Numbered from the stretch's first letter, positions 34,523 to 43,875 are shown. The stretch: 64,000 bases of DNA from Fusobacterium sp. DD2 (GCF_018205345.1 NZ_JADRHM010000003.1:1-64000); one strand, 5' to 3'. Translations and numbers: made by a program. The notes: generated from the letters alone by a model not told the origin.

Positions 34523-36115
34523 TTATTTTTTTATACGAATAACTCTTCCTGCAAGTTTTTCATTTTTCTTGAAGTCATCAATAACAACTTCTCCATTTAC
34601 TATAACATGACTAATTCCTTCAGGGAATTGAATTGGATCTGTAAATGTTCCTTTATCAATAGTAGTATTTTCATCAAATATTACTAAGTCAGCAAAGTAT
34701 CCTTCTTTTAATAGACCTCTATTATCAATTTTGAAAGTTTTAGCAGGTTTATTTGTCATTTTATAGATTGCTTCTTCTAAACTCATTGCTTTCATTTCTC
34801 TGACAAATTTACCTATTACTCTTGGGAATGCTCCATAAACTCTTGGATGTGGTTTACCACCTAATAATCCATCTGTACAAATATTACTTTCTTCTCTAGT
34901 CATAAATGTAACAACATGCTCATCTTTTCCATAGTAATCGTACATTCCAACAGCATTTTCTTCCTCTTTTAATAGATCAAATACTGCATCAAATTTATCT
35001 TTTCCTCTCATTTCAGCTATTTCAAGAAGATTTTTACCGATACAATCTTCATTTGCTTTTGTTTTAACTGATGTTACATAGATACCATCAAATCCAGCAA
35101 AATCAATGAAGTTATCCCAACCAGGTATTCCATTTATAATATCATGTTTCATTCTAGCTCTATCTTCAGGATTTCCCAATCTTTCAACAAGCTTATCTGT
35201 TCCACCTGCATGAGCCCATGAAGGAATAATAACTCCAAGCATTGTACTTCCAGCTACATAAGGATATTGGTCATAAGAAATTCTTATTCCTTCTTCTTTA
35301 CACTTATCTAAAAGAGCTATTATATCCTTTATTAAATGCCAGTTATTTTTTCCACAAATTTTAAAGTGTGAAAAATGTATTTTTACTCCACTTTGTTTTG
35401 CAATATTAATTACTTCATTCATTGATTCAATCATAGTATCTGCTTCACTTCTTTGGTGAATTACTAATGGTCTATCAAATTCAGCAGCAACTTTACATAT
35501 TTCAACTAATTCTTTAGTCTCAGAATAAGCACACGGAATATAAATAAGTCCAGTAGAAATTCCAGCAGCTCCTGCTTCTAATTCTCTTCTAGTAATATCT
35601 CTCATTTTTGCTAGTTCTTCATCTGTAGCAACTCTAGCTTCTAATCCCATTGCTTCCATTCTTATATTTCCATGTGGTACTAAATATAGTTCATTTGGTC
35701 CAGATCCTGTTTTTTCTATTAGATTTAAATAGTTTTCAGTATTTTCCCAATCCCATGAAAGTTCATCGCTATCACCATCTAAACCTGCAAGATTCTTTCT
35801 CCAAGAACTTACATATTCTTTTGGTAATGGTGCCATTGATATTCCATCTTGTCCTAATATTTCTGTTGTAATACCTTGACGAAGTTTAGGTTCAATGAAA
35901 GGTTCAACCAATACTTTTAAATCTGAGTGGCTATGAGTATCTATAAATCCAGGACTTACTACTTTTCCTGTAGCATCAATTACTCTATCAACTTTTTCAT
36001 TTATTTCATCTTTTGAAATCTTTACTATTTTATCATTTTCTAATAAAATATTTCCAACATATCTTTTTTCTCTGCTTCCATCAATAATTTGCCCATTTTT
36101 TATTAAAATTTTCAT
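34523..36115 (-). CDS. N-acyl-D-amino-acid deacylase (amidohydrolase superfamily)
   Basis: This 530-residue zinc amidohydrolase resembles D-aminoacylases. The metal motif PGFIDTHSHSDL gives H61 and H63; further likely ligands lie in VIHQRSEAD and IHFSHFKICG, and the family segment AAGISTGLIYIPC is present. It would remove an acyl group from an N-acyl-D-amino acid, or cleave a similar amide. It is the last gene of an operon with diaminopropionate ammonia-lyase, a YgeY-type hydrolase and a sodium/solute symporter. The true substrate may be an acylated diaminopropionate or related compound; that is inference. Confidence 0.9.
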   Translation of the reverse strand: MKILIKNGQIIDGSREKRYVGNILLENDKIVKISKDEINEKVDRVIDATGKVVSPGFIDTHSHSDLKVLVEPFIEPKLRQGITTEILGQDGISMAPLPKEYVSSWRKNLAGLDGDSDELSWDWENTENYLNLIEKTGSGPNELYLVPHGNIRMEAMGLEARVATDEELAKMRDITRRELEAGAAGISTGLIYIPCAYSETKELVEICKVAAEFDRPLVIHQRSEADTMIESMNEVINIAKQSGVKIHFSHFKICGKNNWHLIKDIIALLDKCKEEGIRISYDQYPYVAGSTMLGVIIPSWAHAGGTDKLVERLGNPEDRARMKHDIINGIPGWDNFIDFAGFDGIYVTSVKTKANEDCIGKNLLEIAEMRGKDKFDAVFDLLKEEENAVGMYDYYGKDEHVVTFMTREESNICTDGLLGGKPHPRVYGAFPRVIGKFVREMKAMSLEEAIYKMTNKPAKTFKIDNRGLLKEGYFADLVIFDENTTIDKGTFTDPIQFPEGISHVIVNGEVVIDDFKKNEKLAGRVIRIKK

Positions 36116-36146
36116 CTAAATTCCTCCAAATATTTTGTCTTAAATC

Positions 36147-37619
36147 CTACATCTCATCAAATTTAATTTCTGGTGCTGGTTCTACTCCCATTTTTCTTTC
36201 AATGGCTGACATTGCGAAAATAACTATGAACGCTACAATTCCACCAGGCACCATTGCATTTAATCCCCAAGGTGTATTAAATCCATAAATCCATATTGCT
36301 GCAACTATTGTTCCTACAAGGATAGATACAAATCCTGCTCTTTTTGTTACATTTTTATAGAATAATCCACAAATAAATGCTGCAAATGGTCCTGCACTTC
36401 TTAGTGCAAAAGCTCCCATCATTACACTGATAACATTGCTTGCTTCTAATGCGATAAATAATCCTATTCCACCAACTAAGAACATTGCTACCTTTGAAAT
36501 GAAGATTTCTTTTTTATCATCTTTCACTCCATTATTCATGTAAGGAACAAAAATATCATTTGTAAACATAGTTGCTGTTGCTATCATATTTCCAGCAGCA
36601 CTACTCATTGTTGCCGCAACTATTGCTGCTAGTACAACACCTGCAATCAATGGATGTGCAAAAGTTAAAGTTGCTTGTGCTAAAGCATTTTTTTGTGATC
36701 CACCTAAAATATAACCATCTATACATACATATGCTAATAGACCAATTATTGCTGGCACTATTGCATATAGAGCTGAAACTACTCCTGCTAATATAGAACC
36801 AAGTTTTGCAGCCTTACCATCCTTGGCTGAACAATAAGTTTGAACTATTTCTTGTCCAGTTGGGAAAGTCATAAAGTACATTGCAACATATCCTAAAATA
36901 GTTGTAGCTCCAATTTTAGTCATACTTAAGAAATCCATGTTGACACCTGATTCATTTGTCATCGCTCTTGCTTTTTCAAATAATGCGTCAAATCCACCAA
37001 CCTTATCACTATTTACCATAATAAACATTGCCACAGTCATTCCAACAGTTATGAACAATACGTGCATAAGGTTTGCTGCTGTAACAGACTTAAATCCACC
37101 AATCATTGTATAAATAATTACAACCACTGTACTTACTATTGCTGCTGTTTTAAAGTTCAATCCAGTTACAACGTTTATTATTGAAGCTGTTGCTATAATT
37201 TGTGCCCCAGTTGCCATAAATAATGCAGTTATCGAAGTTAAAGCTGTAAAAATATGTGATGCTTTTCCATATCTCTTACTTATAATTTCAGGAACTGTAT
37301 TAGCTTGAGCTCTTCTAAAATATGGCGCTATAAATGATACTAAAACAAATCCTATTCCTCCTGCTATAACATACCAAGATGCTGACAATCCATATTGATA
37401 TACATTTGTAGCAATTCCAGTTGTACTTGCTCCTCCAGTATTTGCAGCAAATAATGTTCCTGCTAATACTACTGGTCCTAAAGATTTACTAGCCATTAAA
37501 AAGTCATCATTACTTTCTTTTTCCTTCGCTTTTTTTCTTGAAGCAAAAAGTCCAATTCCTACAGTTGCCAACATATATAGTAATATTATTACCAATGCTG
37601 TAATCTGTTCATTACGCAT
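36147..37619 (-). CDS. Sodium:solute symporter (SSF family)
   Basis: This is a 490-residue inner-membrane protein with about 13 hydrophobic segments. It has the SSF pattern: an N-terminal RKKAKEKESNDDFLMASKSL loop, then a GGAST segment and the conserved MTFPTGQEIVQTY region. It probably imports the substrate of the surrounding catabolic enzymes with Na+. Specificity cannot be read from the sequence, but the operon suggests a diaminopropionate- or D-amino-acid-derived compound. Confidence 0.92.
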   Translation of the reverse strand: MRNEQITALVIILLYMLATVGIGLFASRKKAKEKESNDDFLMASKSLGPVVLAGTLFAANTGGASTTGIATNVYQYGLSASWYVIAGGIGFVLVSFIAPYFRRAQANTVPEIISKRYGKASHIFTALTSITALFMATGAQIIATASIINVVTGLNFKTAAIVSTVVVIIYTMIGGFKSVTAANLMHVLFITVGMTVAMFIMVNSDKVGGFDALFEKARAMTNESGVNMDFLSMTKIGATTILGYVAMYFMTFPTGQEIVQTYCSAKDGKAAKLGSILAGVVSALYAIVPAIIGLLAYVCIDGYILGGSQKNALAQATLTFAHPLIAGVVLAAIVAATMSSAAGNMIATATMFTNDIFVPYMNNGVKDDKKEIFISKVAMFLVGGIGLFIALEASNVISVMMGAFALRSAGPFAAFICGLFYKNVTKRAGFVSILVGTIVAAIWIYGFNTPWGLNAMVPGGIVAFIVIFAMSAIERKMGVEPAPEIKFDEM

Positions 37620-37648
37620 AAAAAACCCCTCCTAAATTATAGTCTAAA

Positions 37649-38833
37649 CTATTTCGCTAAATATTCCTTTAAAATTGCGTAGTAACCTTCAGATACTTTA
37701 TATAATTGATCTAATTCTATGTATTCATCAATAGTATGAGCTAAGTTTTCTTTTGATGGTCCATATCCTATTGTTTTTATTCCAGCTTCACCTGCATAAT
37801 GAGATCCATTAGTACAGAAGTTATAGTTTGTAATTTCTGGATTTTGTCCAATTCCTTTTAAAGCTTTTACAGCTTTTTGGATATACTCTTCATTTTTATC
37901 ATATAGCCATCCTGGGAAGAATCTTTCTCCTTCTATAGTATCTCCAGTCCAACATTTTTCTTTTCCTTTTGCATATGAAACTTTAGCTTTTAATTCTTTA
38001 TCATTTTTCATCATTTCATCTAATAAATCTTGGATAGGTTTTAAAACACTTTCTTTTGTTTCATTTACAAGAAGTCTTCTATCATAAGTAGCTTTACAAT
38101 AATCTGGTACAACTGATGCTCCTGGATATGGAGATGATTTTATATCAGTAAGTTCTAGAATTCCGTATCCTAAAACATCATGATGAGTCATTGGAAGTTG
38201 TTTTATTTTTTCAATAATTCCCATTATTTTGTACACAGCATTTATTCCTTTTTCAGGGTTAGCAGAGTGAGATGGTTTTCCAAAAGTTTCTACAACTATT
38301 TCTCCTCTTCCTCTTTGACCAATCTTTAGATTTAATTGAGAAGCTTCTCCTATAATTACAAAATCAGGTTTTACATATTTGCTTATTTCTCTTGCAGCAA
38401 CTCCTTCAAAACACTCTTCATGTACTACTCCTGCAATGTATATTTCCCCAGCAAATTCTTTTTTAAGGTCTTGTGCTAAATATGCTCCTGCAAGCAACAT
38501 AGCGCATAAAGCACCTTTCATGTCACTAGTTCCTCTTCCATAAAGTTTTCCGTCTATTACTTCTCCTTCAAAAGGTTTCTTCTCCCATTTTTCTTCATCA
38601 ACAGGAACTGTATCCATATGTCCATCCATTAACACTTTTGGTCCTGGATAATTTCCTTTAATTTTTCCAATTACGCTTCCATATTTATCAATATGAACTT
38701 CATCATATCCAACTTCTAAACAGATTTTTTTGATATACTCAGCTATTTCTTTTTCTTCTCCTGAGTAGCTTCTTCTTCTAATCATATTTTGTAAAACTTC
38801 AACTAATTGATTTTTTCTTTCTTGTGAAAACAT
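37649..38833 (-). CDS. ygeY: YgeY-family M20 metallohydrolase
   Basis: This is a 394-residue M20 peptidase/deacylase. Metal-binding residues are visible: H72 and D74 in DGHMDTVPV, D104 in GRGTSDMKGA and E139/E140 in VVHEECFEG. YgeY proteins are named from the E. coli cluster in which ygeY follows ygeX (diaminopropionate ammonia-lyase); the same order occurs here. It probably frees an amino acid from an amide or peptide for the lyase. The substrate is not known. Confidence 0.88.
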   Translation of the reverse strand: MFSQERKNQLVEVLQNMIRRRSYSGEEKEIAEYIKKICLEVGYDEVHIDKYGSVIGKIKGNYPGPKVLMDGHMDTVPVDEEKWEKKPFEGEVIDGKLYGRGTSDMKGALCAMLLAGAYLAQDLKKEFAGEIYIAGVVHEECFEGVAAREISKYVKPDFVIIGEASQLNLKIGQRGRGEIVVETFGKPSHSANPEKGINAVYKIMGIIEKIKQLPMTHHDVLGYGILELTDIKSSPYPGASVVPDYCKATYDRRLLVNETKESVLKPIQDLLDEMMKNDKELKAKVSYAKGKEKCWTGDTIEGERFFPGWLYDKNEEYIQKAVKALKGIGQNPEITNYNFCTNGSHYAGEAGIKTIGYGPSKENLAHTIDEYIELDQLYKVSEGYYAILKEYLAK

Positions 38834-38860
38834 TTTATTCCTCCTAATTTTTTTTATTTT

Positions 38861-40081
38861 TTATTTATTACAGTAAGCTCCGTTCCATACAACATTTTCA
38901 TATCCAACTATGTCAGTATCCCCTTCTGTACTGATACATAATATTTTAGAATTTTCATCAATCTTTAACTTCTCAAGAAGTTCTTTACATTCATCTGGTT
39001 TATCTATTAAAATAGTAAATAGTCCAAGTCCAACTGCTCCAGATTCTCCAGATATAACTCTTTTATCATCTTTCAATGGACTAGATAAAACTCTCATTCC
39101 TCTTGCTGAAATTGAATCATCACATGATACTGAGAAATCAGCATTATCTCTTAAAATTTTCCAACTTATAGTATTTGGTTCTCCGCAAGCAAGACCAGCC
39201 ATTATTGTTGTAAGGTCTCCTCCAACACTATGTGGATTTCCATCATTTGCAAGCATTGATTTATAAATACAGTTTGCTCCATGAGGCTCACAAATAATTG
39301 TTATTGGTCTATCTTCTCCATATAATTGTGCTAAGTACCCTTGAATAGCTCCAGCAAAAGATCCAACTCCTGCTTGTAAGAATACATGTGTAGGTTTTTC
39401 GTCAGTAGCTTTTAATTGATCCACTACTTCATTTATTATTGTTGAATAACCTTGCATTATCCATAAAGGAATATCTTCATAACCATCCCATGCTGTATCT
39501 TGTACCATAACCCATCCACACTCTTCTGCTTTCTTATTAGCTAATCTAACAGCATCGTCATAGTTCATATCAGTTATTGTTACATCTGCACCTTCATTTT
39601 TTATTGCATCAAATCTCATTTGTGCAGATCCTTTAGGCATATACACTACAGATTTTTGATTCAATCTGTTAGCCATCCATGCAACTCCTCTTCCATGGTT
39701 ACCATCTGTTGCAGTTACAAAAGTAACATCTCCTAATTCTTTTTTTACTGCATCTGATACTAATACGTTATAAGGCAGTTCACTTATATCTTTATGTAAT
39801 TTATTGCTTAAGTATTTCCCAATAGCATAAGATCCACCTAATACTTTGAATGCATTTAATCCGAATCTCTTTGATTCATCTTTAACCCATATCTTTTTTA
39901 CTCCATAGTGATTTGCTAAGTTATTTAATTCAACTAAAGGAGTTGGTTTATAATTTGGTAAACTTTTATGAAATGTATAAACCTCTTTCATAGTTTTCTC
40001 GTCAAAACCTTCCAATTTAGATTTTTTATAATTTTTGTCTCTACTTCTAGTATTTTGAACCCAATCAATAAGTTTTTTCAT
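38861..40081 (-). CDS. dpaL: 2,3-Diaminopropionate ammonia-lyase
   Basis: This PLP enzyme of fold type II converts 2,3-diaminopropionate to pyruvate and two ammonia. The PLP lysine is K79 in GLNAFKVLGGSYA, and the conserved acid D126 lies in TATDGNHGRGVAW; both match YgeX/DpaL, in which K77 and D120 do these jobs. Its 406 residues are standard. It is the first gene of the operon, transcribed from a sigma-54 promoter and so dependent on the divergent activator. Confidence 0.95.
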   Translation of the reverse strand: MKKLIDWVQNTRSRDKNYKKSKLEGFDEKTMKEVYTFHKSLPNYKPTPLVELNNLANHYGVKKIWVKDESKRFGLNAFKVLGGSYAIGKYLSNKLHKDISELPYNVLVSDAVKKELGDVTFVTATDGNHGRGVAWMANRLNQKSVVYMPKGSAQMRFDAIKNEGADVTITDMNYDDAVRLANKKAEECGWVMVQDTAWDGYEDIPLWIMQGYSTIINEVVDQLKATDEKPTHVFLQAGVGSFAGAIQGYLAQLYGEDRPITIICEPHGANCIYKSMLANDGNPHSVGGDLTTIMAGLACGEPNTISWKILRDNADFSVSCDDSISARGMRVLSSPLKDDKRVISGESGAVGLGLFTILIDKPDECKELLEKLKIDENSKILCISTEGDTDIVGYENVVWNGAYCNK

Positions 40082-40123
40082 TCCTATCTTTTCCTCCTAT
40101 TTTTATCTTTTGCTACTTTATAT

Positions 40124-40139
40124 AGCAATTTTGATGCCA
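40124..40139 (-). promoter_or_regulatory. Sigma-54 (-24/-12) promoter of the dpaL operon
   Basis: On the minus strand the 16-mer TGGCATCAAAATTGCT matches the sigma-54 consensus TGGCACG-N4-TTGCW with correct spacing. It lies about 43 bases before the dpaL start and its AGGAGG, opposite a sigma-54 activator gene. Confidence 0.93.
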
Positions 40140-40233
40140 AATTTAAAATTCTATTTTAACCATGAAATATATACAAAAATAGTTTATTAAAAGAAGAATA
40201 TATCTTGGGTCTTATATTTTTATCAGTCTTTTA

Positions 40234-40269
40234 TTTATCAAAATGATAAATAAGTATCATTTTGATAAA
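40234..40269. promoter_or_regulatory. Double upstream activator site of the dpaL operon
   Basis: Two 15-base arms, TTTATCAAAATGATA and its exact reverse complement, are separated by 6 bases. Each arm also contains a palindrome, TATCA-N3-TGATA. This looks like two adjacent dimer sites about 100-150 bases upstream of the sigma-54 start, the usual place for an enhancer-binding activator. The rest of the divergent gap is AT-rich with no gene. Confidence 0.88.
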
Positions 40270-40334
40270 ATAATATGTAACACAAATTATATCACAATTT
40301 AAAGTGTTAATTCTGAAATAATTTAACTTTTTTA

Positions 40335-40347
40335 TATCATTATGATA
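40335..40347. promoter_or_regulatory. Third activator site, in front of the regulator gene
   Basis: TATCATTATGATA is a third TATCA-N3-TGATA palindrome, 41 bases before the chosen start of the activator gene. It suggests autoregulation. Confidence 0.75.
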
Positions 40348-40388
40348 AAATAATGGATGAAATTAGAAAAATAATTAAAGGAGAAGAG

Positions 40389-42107
40389 ATGGATATACTT
40401 TTTAAATTAAAAAAAGATATAATGTTATACGCAGAAACAATTGCCAATATACTTAACGTTGATGTAGAAGTTATGGATCAGAATCTCATTAGAATTGCAG
40501 GTACTGGTAGACTAGCTGATAAAGTTGGATTAAATATGTCAAAGGAATCACACGTATATAAACATGTTTTAAAAACAGGAAAGACTATAATTATTGCTAA
40601 TCCTAGAAAAGAGCCTCTTTGTAAAAATTGTCCTTCAATAGGAGAATGTAAAGAATACTTAGAGCTTTCCACTCCAATCATATTCGATTCTAGCCCAATA
40701 GGAGTTATAGGTTTGATTTGTTTTAACGACGAACAAAAAGAAGAATTTATACAAAAAAAAGAATCCTATATAAAGTTCATAGAACAGATGGCTTCATTTG
40801 TAAGCTCACACCTTTACCAGGAAACAGAAAAAATTAGAATTGAGAATAACAACAAAGTCTTATTAAATATTGTTGATCGAATTCCAAATCCAATTATCAT
40901 TACTAATGAATACAATCAAATAGAATTAATTAATGAAATGGGTAGTGCACTTTTCCAATCTCCAGAAGTTCATTCAGATGTTAAAGTAACAAATCTTGAA
41001 CAATTCATAGATAAGAAAAAATTCATTCTTACTTGTAACAACGTAAAAAATGAAGTAGTTGGAGACATTCTTGACTTTCCTACACATATGGGAAGATTTA
41101 GAACTCTTTATATATTTGAAGAAGCTGTAAAATTCAGATCTTATCTTAGACAATTTAACACTGATGAAGAACACAGTTTTATTTTTTCCTCTGCTGAAAT
41201 GCAAGAAGTATACGTTAAAGCTTTAAAAGTAGCAAAAACAACAACATCAGTTTTAATTACAGGTGAAAGCGGAACTGGAAAAGAAGTTATTGCCAAAATA
41301 ATTCATTGTAATAGTGAAAGAAAAAATAAACCATTTATTCCTATTAACTGTGGTGCAATTCCTGAAAATTTAATAGAAAGTGAGCTTTTTGGGTATGTTA
41401 AAGGAGCTTTCACCGGAGCAAATCCTAAAGGTAAGGTGGGATATTTTGAGCAAGCTAATGGTGGCACAATTTTCTTAGATGAAATTGGAGATATGCCTTT
41501 ACCTTTACAAGTTAAACTTCTAAGAGTACTTCAGGAAAAAACAATTTCACCAGTTGGATCTGATACAAGTAAAACAATTGATGTCAGAGTAATTGCAGCT
41601 ACAAATCAAAATTTATTAGAAATGGTAAAAGAAAATACTTTTAGAGGGGATTTATTTTACAGATTAAATGTTTTCCCTATTAATATTCCTCCATTAAGAG
41701 TAAGACCTGTAGATATAAAAGCTATTTCTGAATTTTTTGTAACTAAATATTGCCGTAAATTTGGAACATCTCAAAAAAAATTATCTCCACAAGTAATGAA
41801 TAGTTTTATTTCATATCCATGGCCAGGAAATATAAGAGAATTAAAAAATATTATTGAATATCTTGTAAATGTTGTAGATGTCAATGAAAATGTAATAACT
41901 ACTGTACATCTACCACCTCATTTTACAACTACTGGAAATAGTGAACTTTTTAAAACAATGGCCCAAATTGAAAAAGAAACTATTGAAAAAATGTTAAGTA
42001 AGTTTGGATACACCTCTGCTGCGAAACAAAAAATAGCTAAAATTTTAGATATAGGTATTGCAACTCTTTATAGAAAGATAAAACAATACCAATTAGAAAA
42101 AGAATAG
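40389..42107 (+). CDS. Sigma-54-dependent activator of the dpaL operon
   Basis: This is a roughly 572-residue enhancer-binding protein. The N-terminal half is a sensor region with a GAF-like part (CKNCPSIGECKEYLE cysteines) and a PAS-like part (IVDRIPNPIIITNEYNQ). The AAA+ domain has Walker A GESGTGKE (about 291), the sigma-54 contact loop GAFTGA (about 340), GGTIFLDEIGDMP and the arginine-finger region. A Fis-type helix-turn-helix (TLYRKIKQY) ends it. I chose the inner ATG, which has AAGGAG 5 bases before it; an ATG 36 bases upstream has no ribosome site and abuts the operator. It resembles YgeV/PrdR-type regulators. Confidence 0.92.
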   Translation: MDILFKLKKDIMLYAETIANILNVDVEVMDQNLIRIAGTGRLADKVGLNMSKESHVYKHVLKTGKTIIIANPRKEPLCKNCPSIGECKEYLELSTPIIFDSSPIGVIGLICFNDEQKEEFIQKKESYIKFIEQMASFVSSHLYQETEKIRIENNNKVLLNIVDRIPNPIIITNEYNQIELINEMGSALFQSPEVHSDVKVTNLEQFIDKKKFILTCNNVKNEVVGDILDFPTHMGRFRTLYIFEEAVKFRSYLRQFNTDEEHSFIFSSAEMQEVYVKALKVAKTTTSVLITGESGTGKEVIAKIIHCNSERKNKPFIPINCGAIPENLIESELFGYVKGAFTGANPKGKVGYFEQANGGTIFLDEIGDMPLPLQVKLLRVLQEKTISPVGSDTSKTIDVRVIAATNQNLLEMVKENTFRGDLFYRLNVFPINIPPLRVRPVDIKAISEFFVTKYCRKFGTSQKKLSPQVMNSFISYPWPGNIRELKNIIEYLVNVVDVNENVITTVHLPPHFTTTGNSELFKTMAQIEKETIEKMLSKFGYTSAAKQKIAKILDIGIATLYRKIKQYQLEKE

Positions 42108-42121
42108 ATTGGAAAACAAAA

Positions 42122-42150
42122 AAGCCTGGAAATAAATTCCAGACTTTTTT
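42122..42150. terminator. Intrinsic terminator between converging genes
   Basis: AAGCCTGGA / TCCAGACTT with a 7-base loop has one mismatch on the plus strand and one G-U pair on the minus. T runs follow on both strands. It serves the activator gene and the converging DUF134 gene. Confidence 0.8.
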
Positions 42151-42185
42151 GAATTTGTATAGTTGTATGTTTGCAAATATCAAAA

Positions 42186-42881
42186 TTAGTGTTTGCAGTG
42201 GTGATCTTCACCTTCATGATGATGGTGATGTTGACATGCTGTACCTTGAGATTTTAAGTTTCCAGCAAGGTATGTTTCTAATACAGTGCTGATTTTACCA
42301 TTGATTCCAAGTATTACTTCTCCACCATTTGCTTTTATCATATCAAAAGCTCTGCTTCCCATTGTTCCAATAATAACTACATCCACTTTATTTTCAGCAA
42401 TAAATCTAGGGAATACTCCTGGTGCATGTTCTGGAGCAGCTAACATCTCTTTATTTACAATGTTTCCATCTTCTATTGTAAAAATAACAAAGTTAGCACA
42501 GTGTCCAAAGTGATCTCCTACATTTACACCATCATTAGTTCCAAACCCTACTCTTAAATTTTTATTCATATTATCATCTCCTATAGTTTTTATCTCATCA
42601 GAATAATCATTTTTCAATTTTATCGCTTTTTTATGAAGTAGAGCATCTAAAATCTTTCGTCTGCCTTCATTTAAAAGTCTTTGAATAGTACCACGGGAGA
42701 TTTCCATAATCTCACCAGCTTCTATCTGACTTTTATTTTCGTAATCACAAAGTCTTACAGCTTCCAGTTCATCTACTTCTATTTCAACTATCTCTAAATC
42801 TGCCAAAGGAATACCAGTAGGTTTGAAAATTATCTCATTTTGCAAAATCCTACAACAACGTGTCTTTTTACATCTAGGCAC
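42186..42881 (-). CDS. DUF134 DNA-binding / NifX-NafY-like fusion with His-rich tail
   Basis: This is a 231-residue two-domain protein. Residues 1 to about 100 are DUF134, a sigma-like helix-turn-helix (DYENKSQIEAGEIMEISRGTIQ region) with an N-terminal cysteine cluster CKKTRCC. Residues about 107-215 are a dinitrogenase iron-molybdenum cofactor (NifX/NafY) domain with GDHFGHCANF and VVIIGTMGSRAF. The tail HHHHHEGEDHHCKH can bind metal. The start is a GTG after GAGGTGAT. It could be a metal- or iron-sulfur-sensing regulator; no nitrogenase genes are present. Confidence 0.87.
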   Translation of the reverse strand: MPRCKKTRCCRILQNEIIFKPTGIPLADLEIVEIEVDELEAVRLCDYENKSQIEAGEIMEISRGTIQRLLNEGRRKILDALLHKKAIKLKNDYSDEIKTIGDDNMNKNLRVGFGTNDGVNVGDHFGHCANFVIFTIEDGNIVNKEMLAAPEHAPGVFPRFIAENKVDVVIIGTMGSRAFDMIKANGGEVILGINGKISTVLETYLAGNLKSQGTACQHHHHHEGEDHHCKH

Positions 42882-43033
42882 TTTATCACCTCAGTAAATT
42901 TTATTGTGTGCATATGCACAATTAAAATATACTCCTTTCTTATTAAAATGTCAATATATTATTTTTTACAATATCTTCTCTTTTATATTTCACATTTTTG
43001 GTGTATTATATAGTACACAAGAGGTGAGATTTT

Positions 43034-43813
43034 ATGAAATTTGTAGTATCAGACTTAGATGGAACACTTTTACAGCCAGATCACTTACCAAGTGAATACG
43101 CAAAAAAGGCTATAACTAAACTTATTGATAGAGGAATAAATTTTGTAATTGCAACTGGAAGAGGAAAACTGGGAGTTCAAGAGATTTTAAAAAAATTGGA
43201 TACTGATATTTTCCTTATATGTAATAATGGAGCAAATATTTATAATAAAGAGGGAAAACTTATATATGAAGATTTGATTCCTTCTAAAATTGCTGCTGAT
43301 ATTTTACAGACAATAAAAGATAACAACCATTTTTATAGTGGATTTAGAGAAAATTATTATTATCGTGATAAAGATGATAATAGGGATCATTCAACAAGAA
43401 CTCTTTTTACAGAGGTTATTCTTGATACTCCTAAAGATTGTCCTGAACTTAATAAAATAATAGTAGTAGATGAGGATACAGATATTATTTTAAAAATAAA
43501 TAAAGTTCTAAGAGAAAAATTTGCTTCTCAAGTTGAGATTACCCTTTCTCAACCTACATGTATAGATATCTCTCCTAAAGGTTGCAGCAAAGGAGCTGCT
43601 CTAAGACATTTAGCAGAGATTTTTAATCTTAACCTTGACGAATTTATGGCTTTTGGAGATGGAGAAAATGATCTTGATATGTTAAGAACAGCTGGTCATC
43701 CAGTAATAATGGCCAATTCACAGGAGATTATAAAAAAAGAATTTCATAATATGACACTTTCAAACATAGACGATGGTGTTGCTAAATATATTGAAAAATA
43801 TTTTAATCTATAA
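43034..43813 (+). CDS. Cof-type HAD-IIB phosphatase
   Basis: This is a 259-residue cytoplasmic HAD phosphatase of the Cof subfamily. Motif I is DLDGTLLQPD (7-16), motif II is ATGRG, and the C-terminal motif GDGENDLDML supplies the Mg ligands; a cap domain lies between. Substrates of such enzymes are usually sugar phosphates or pyridoxal phosphate, and none can be assigned here. It stands alone between terminators. Confidence 0.92.
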   Translation: MKFVVSDLDGTLLQPDHLPSEYAKKAITKLIDRGINFVIATGRGKLGVQEILKKLDTDIFLICNNGANIYNKEGKLIYEDLIPSKIAADILQTIKDNNHFYSGFRENYYYRDKDDNRDHSTRTLFTEVILDTPKDCPELNKIIVVDEDTDIILKINKVLREKFASQVEITLSQPTCIDISPKGCSKGAALRHLAEIFNLNLDEFMAFGDGENDLDMLRTAGHPVIMANSQEIIKKEFHNMTLSNIDDGVAKYIEKYFNL

Positions 43814-43825
43814 AACTTATATAAA

Positions 43826-43866
43826 ATGGGCTATTGCATTTATAAATCTGCAATAGCCCATCTTTT
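43826..43866. terminator. Bidirectional intrinsic terminator
   Basis: A perfect 13-bp stem ATGGGCTATTGCA / TGCAATAGCCCAT with a 10-base loop is followed by CTTTTT on the plus strand. It separates the converging HAD gene and the flavodoxin-ferredoxin gene. Confidence 0.88.
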
Positions 43867-43875
43867 TAACATATT

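Noticed and set aside
42186-42881. Nitrogen-fixation locus from the NifX-like domain and fixC/fixX
   Set aside because: No nif structural or assembly genes are present. NifX-like domains and FixCX both have non-nitrogenase uses.
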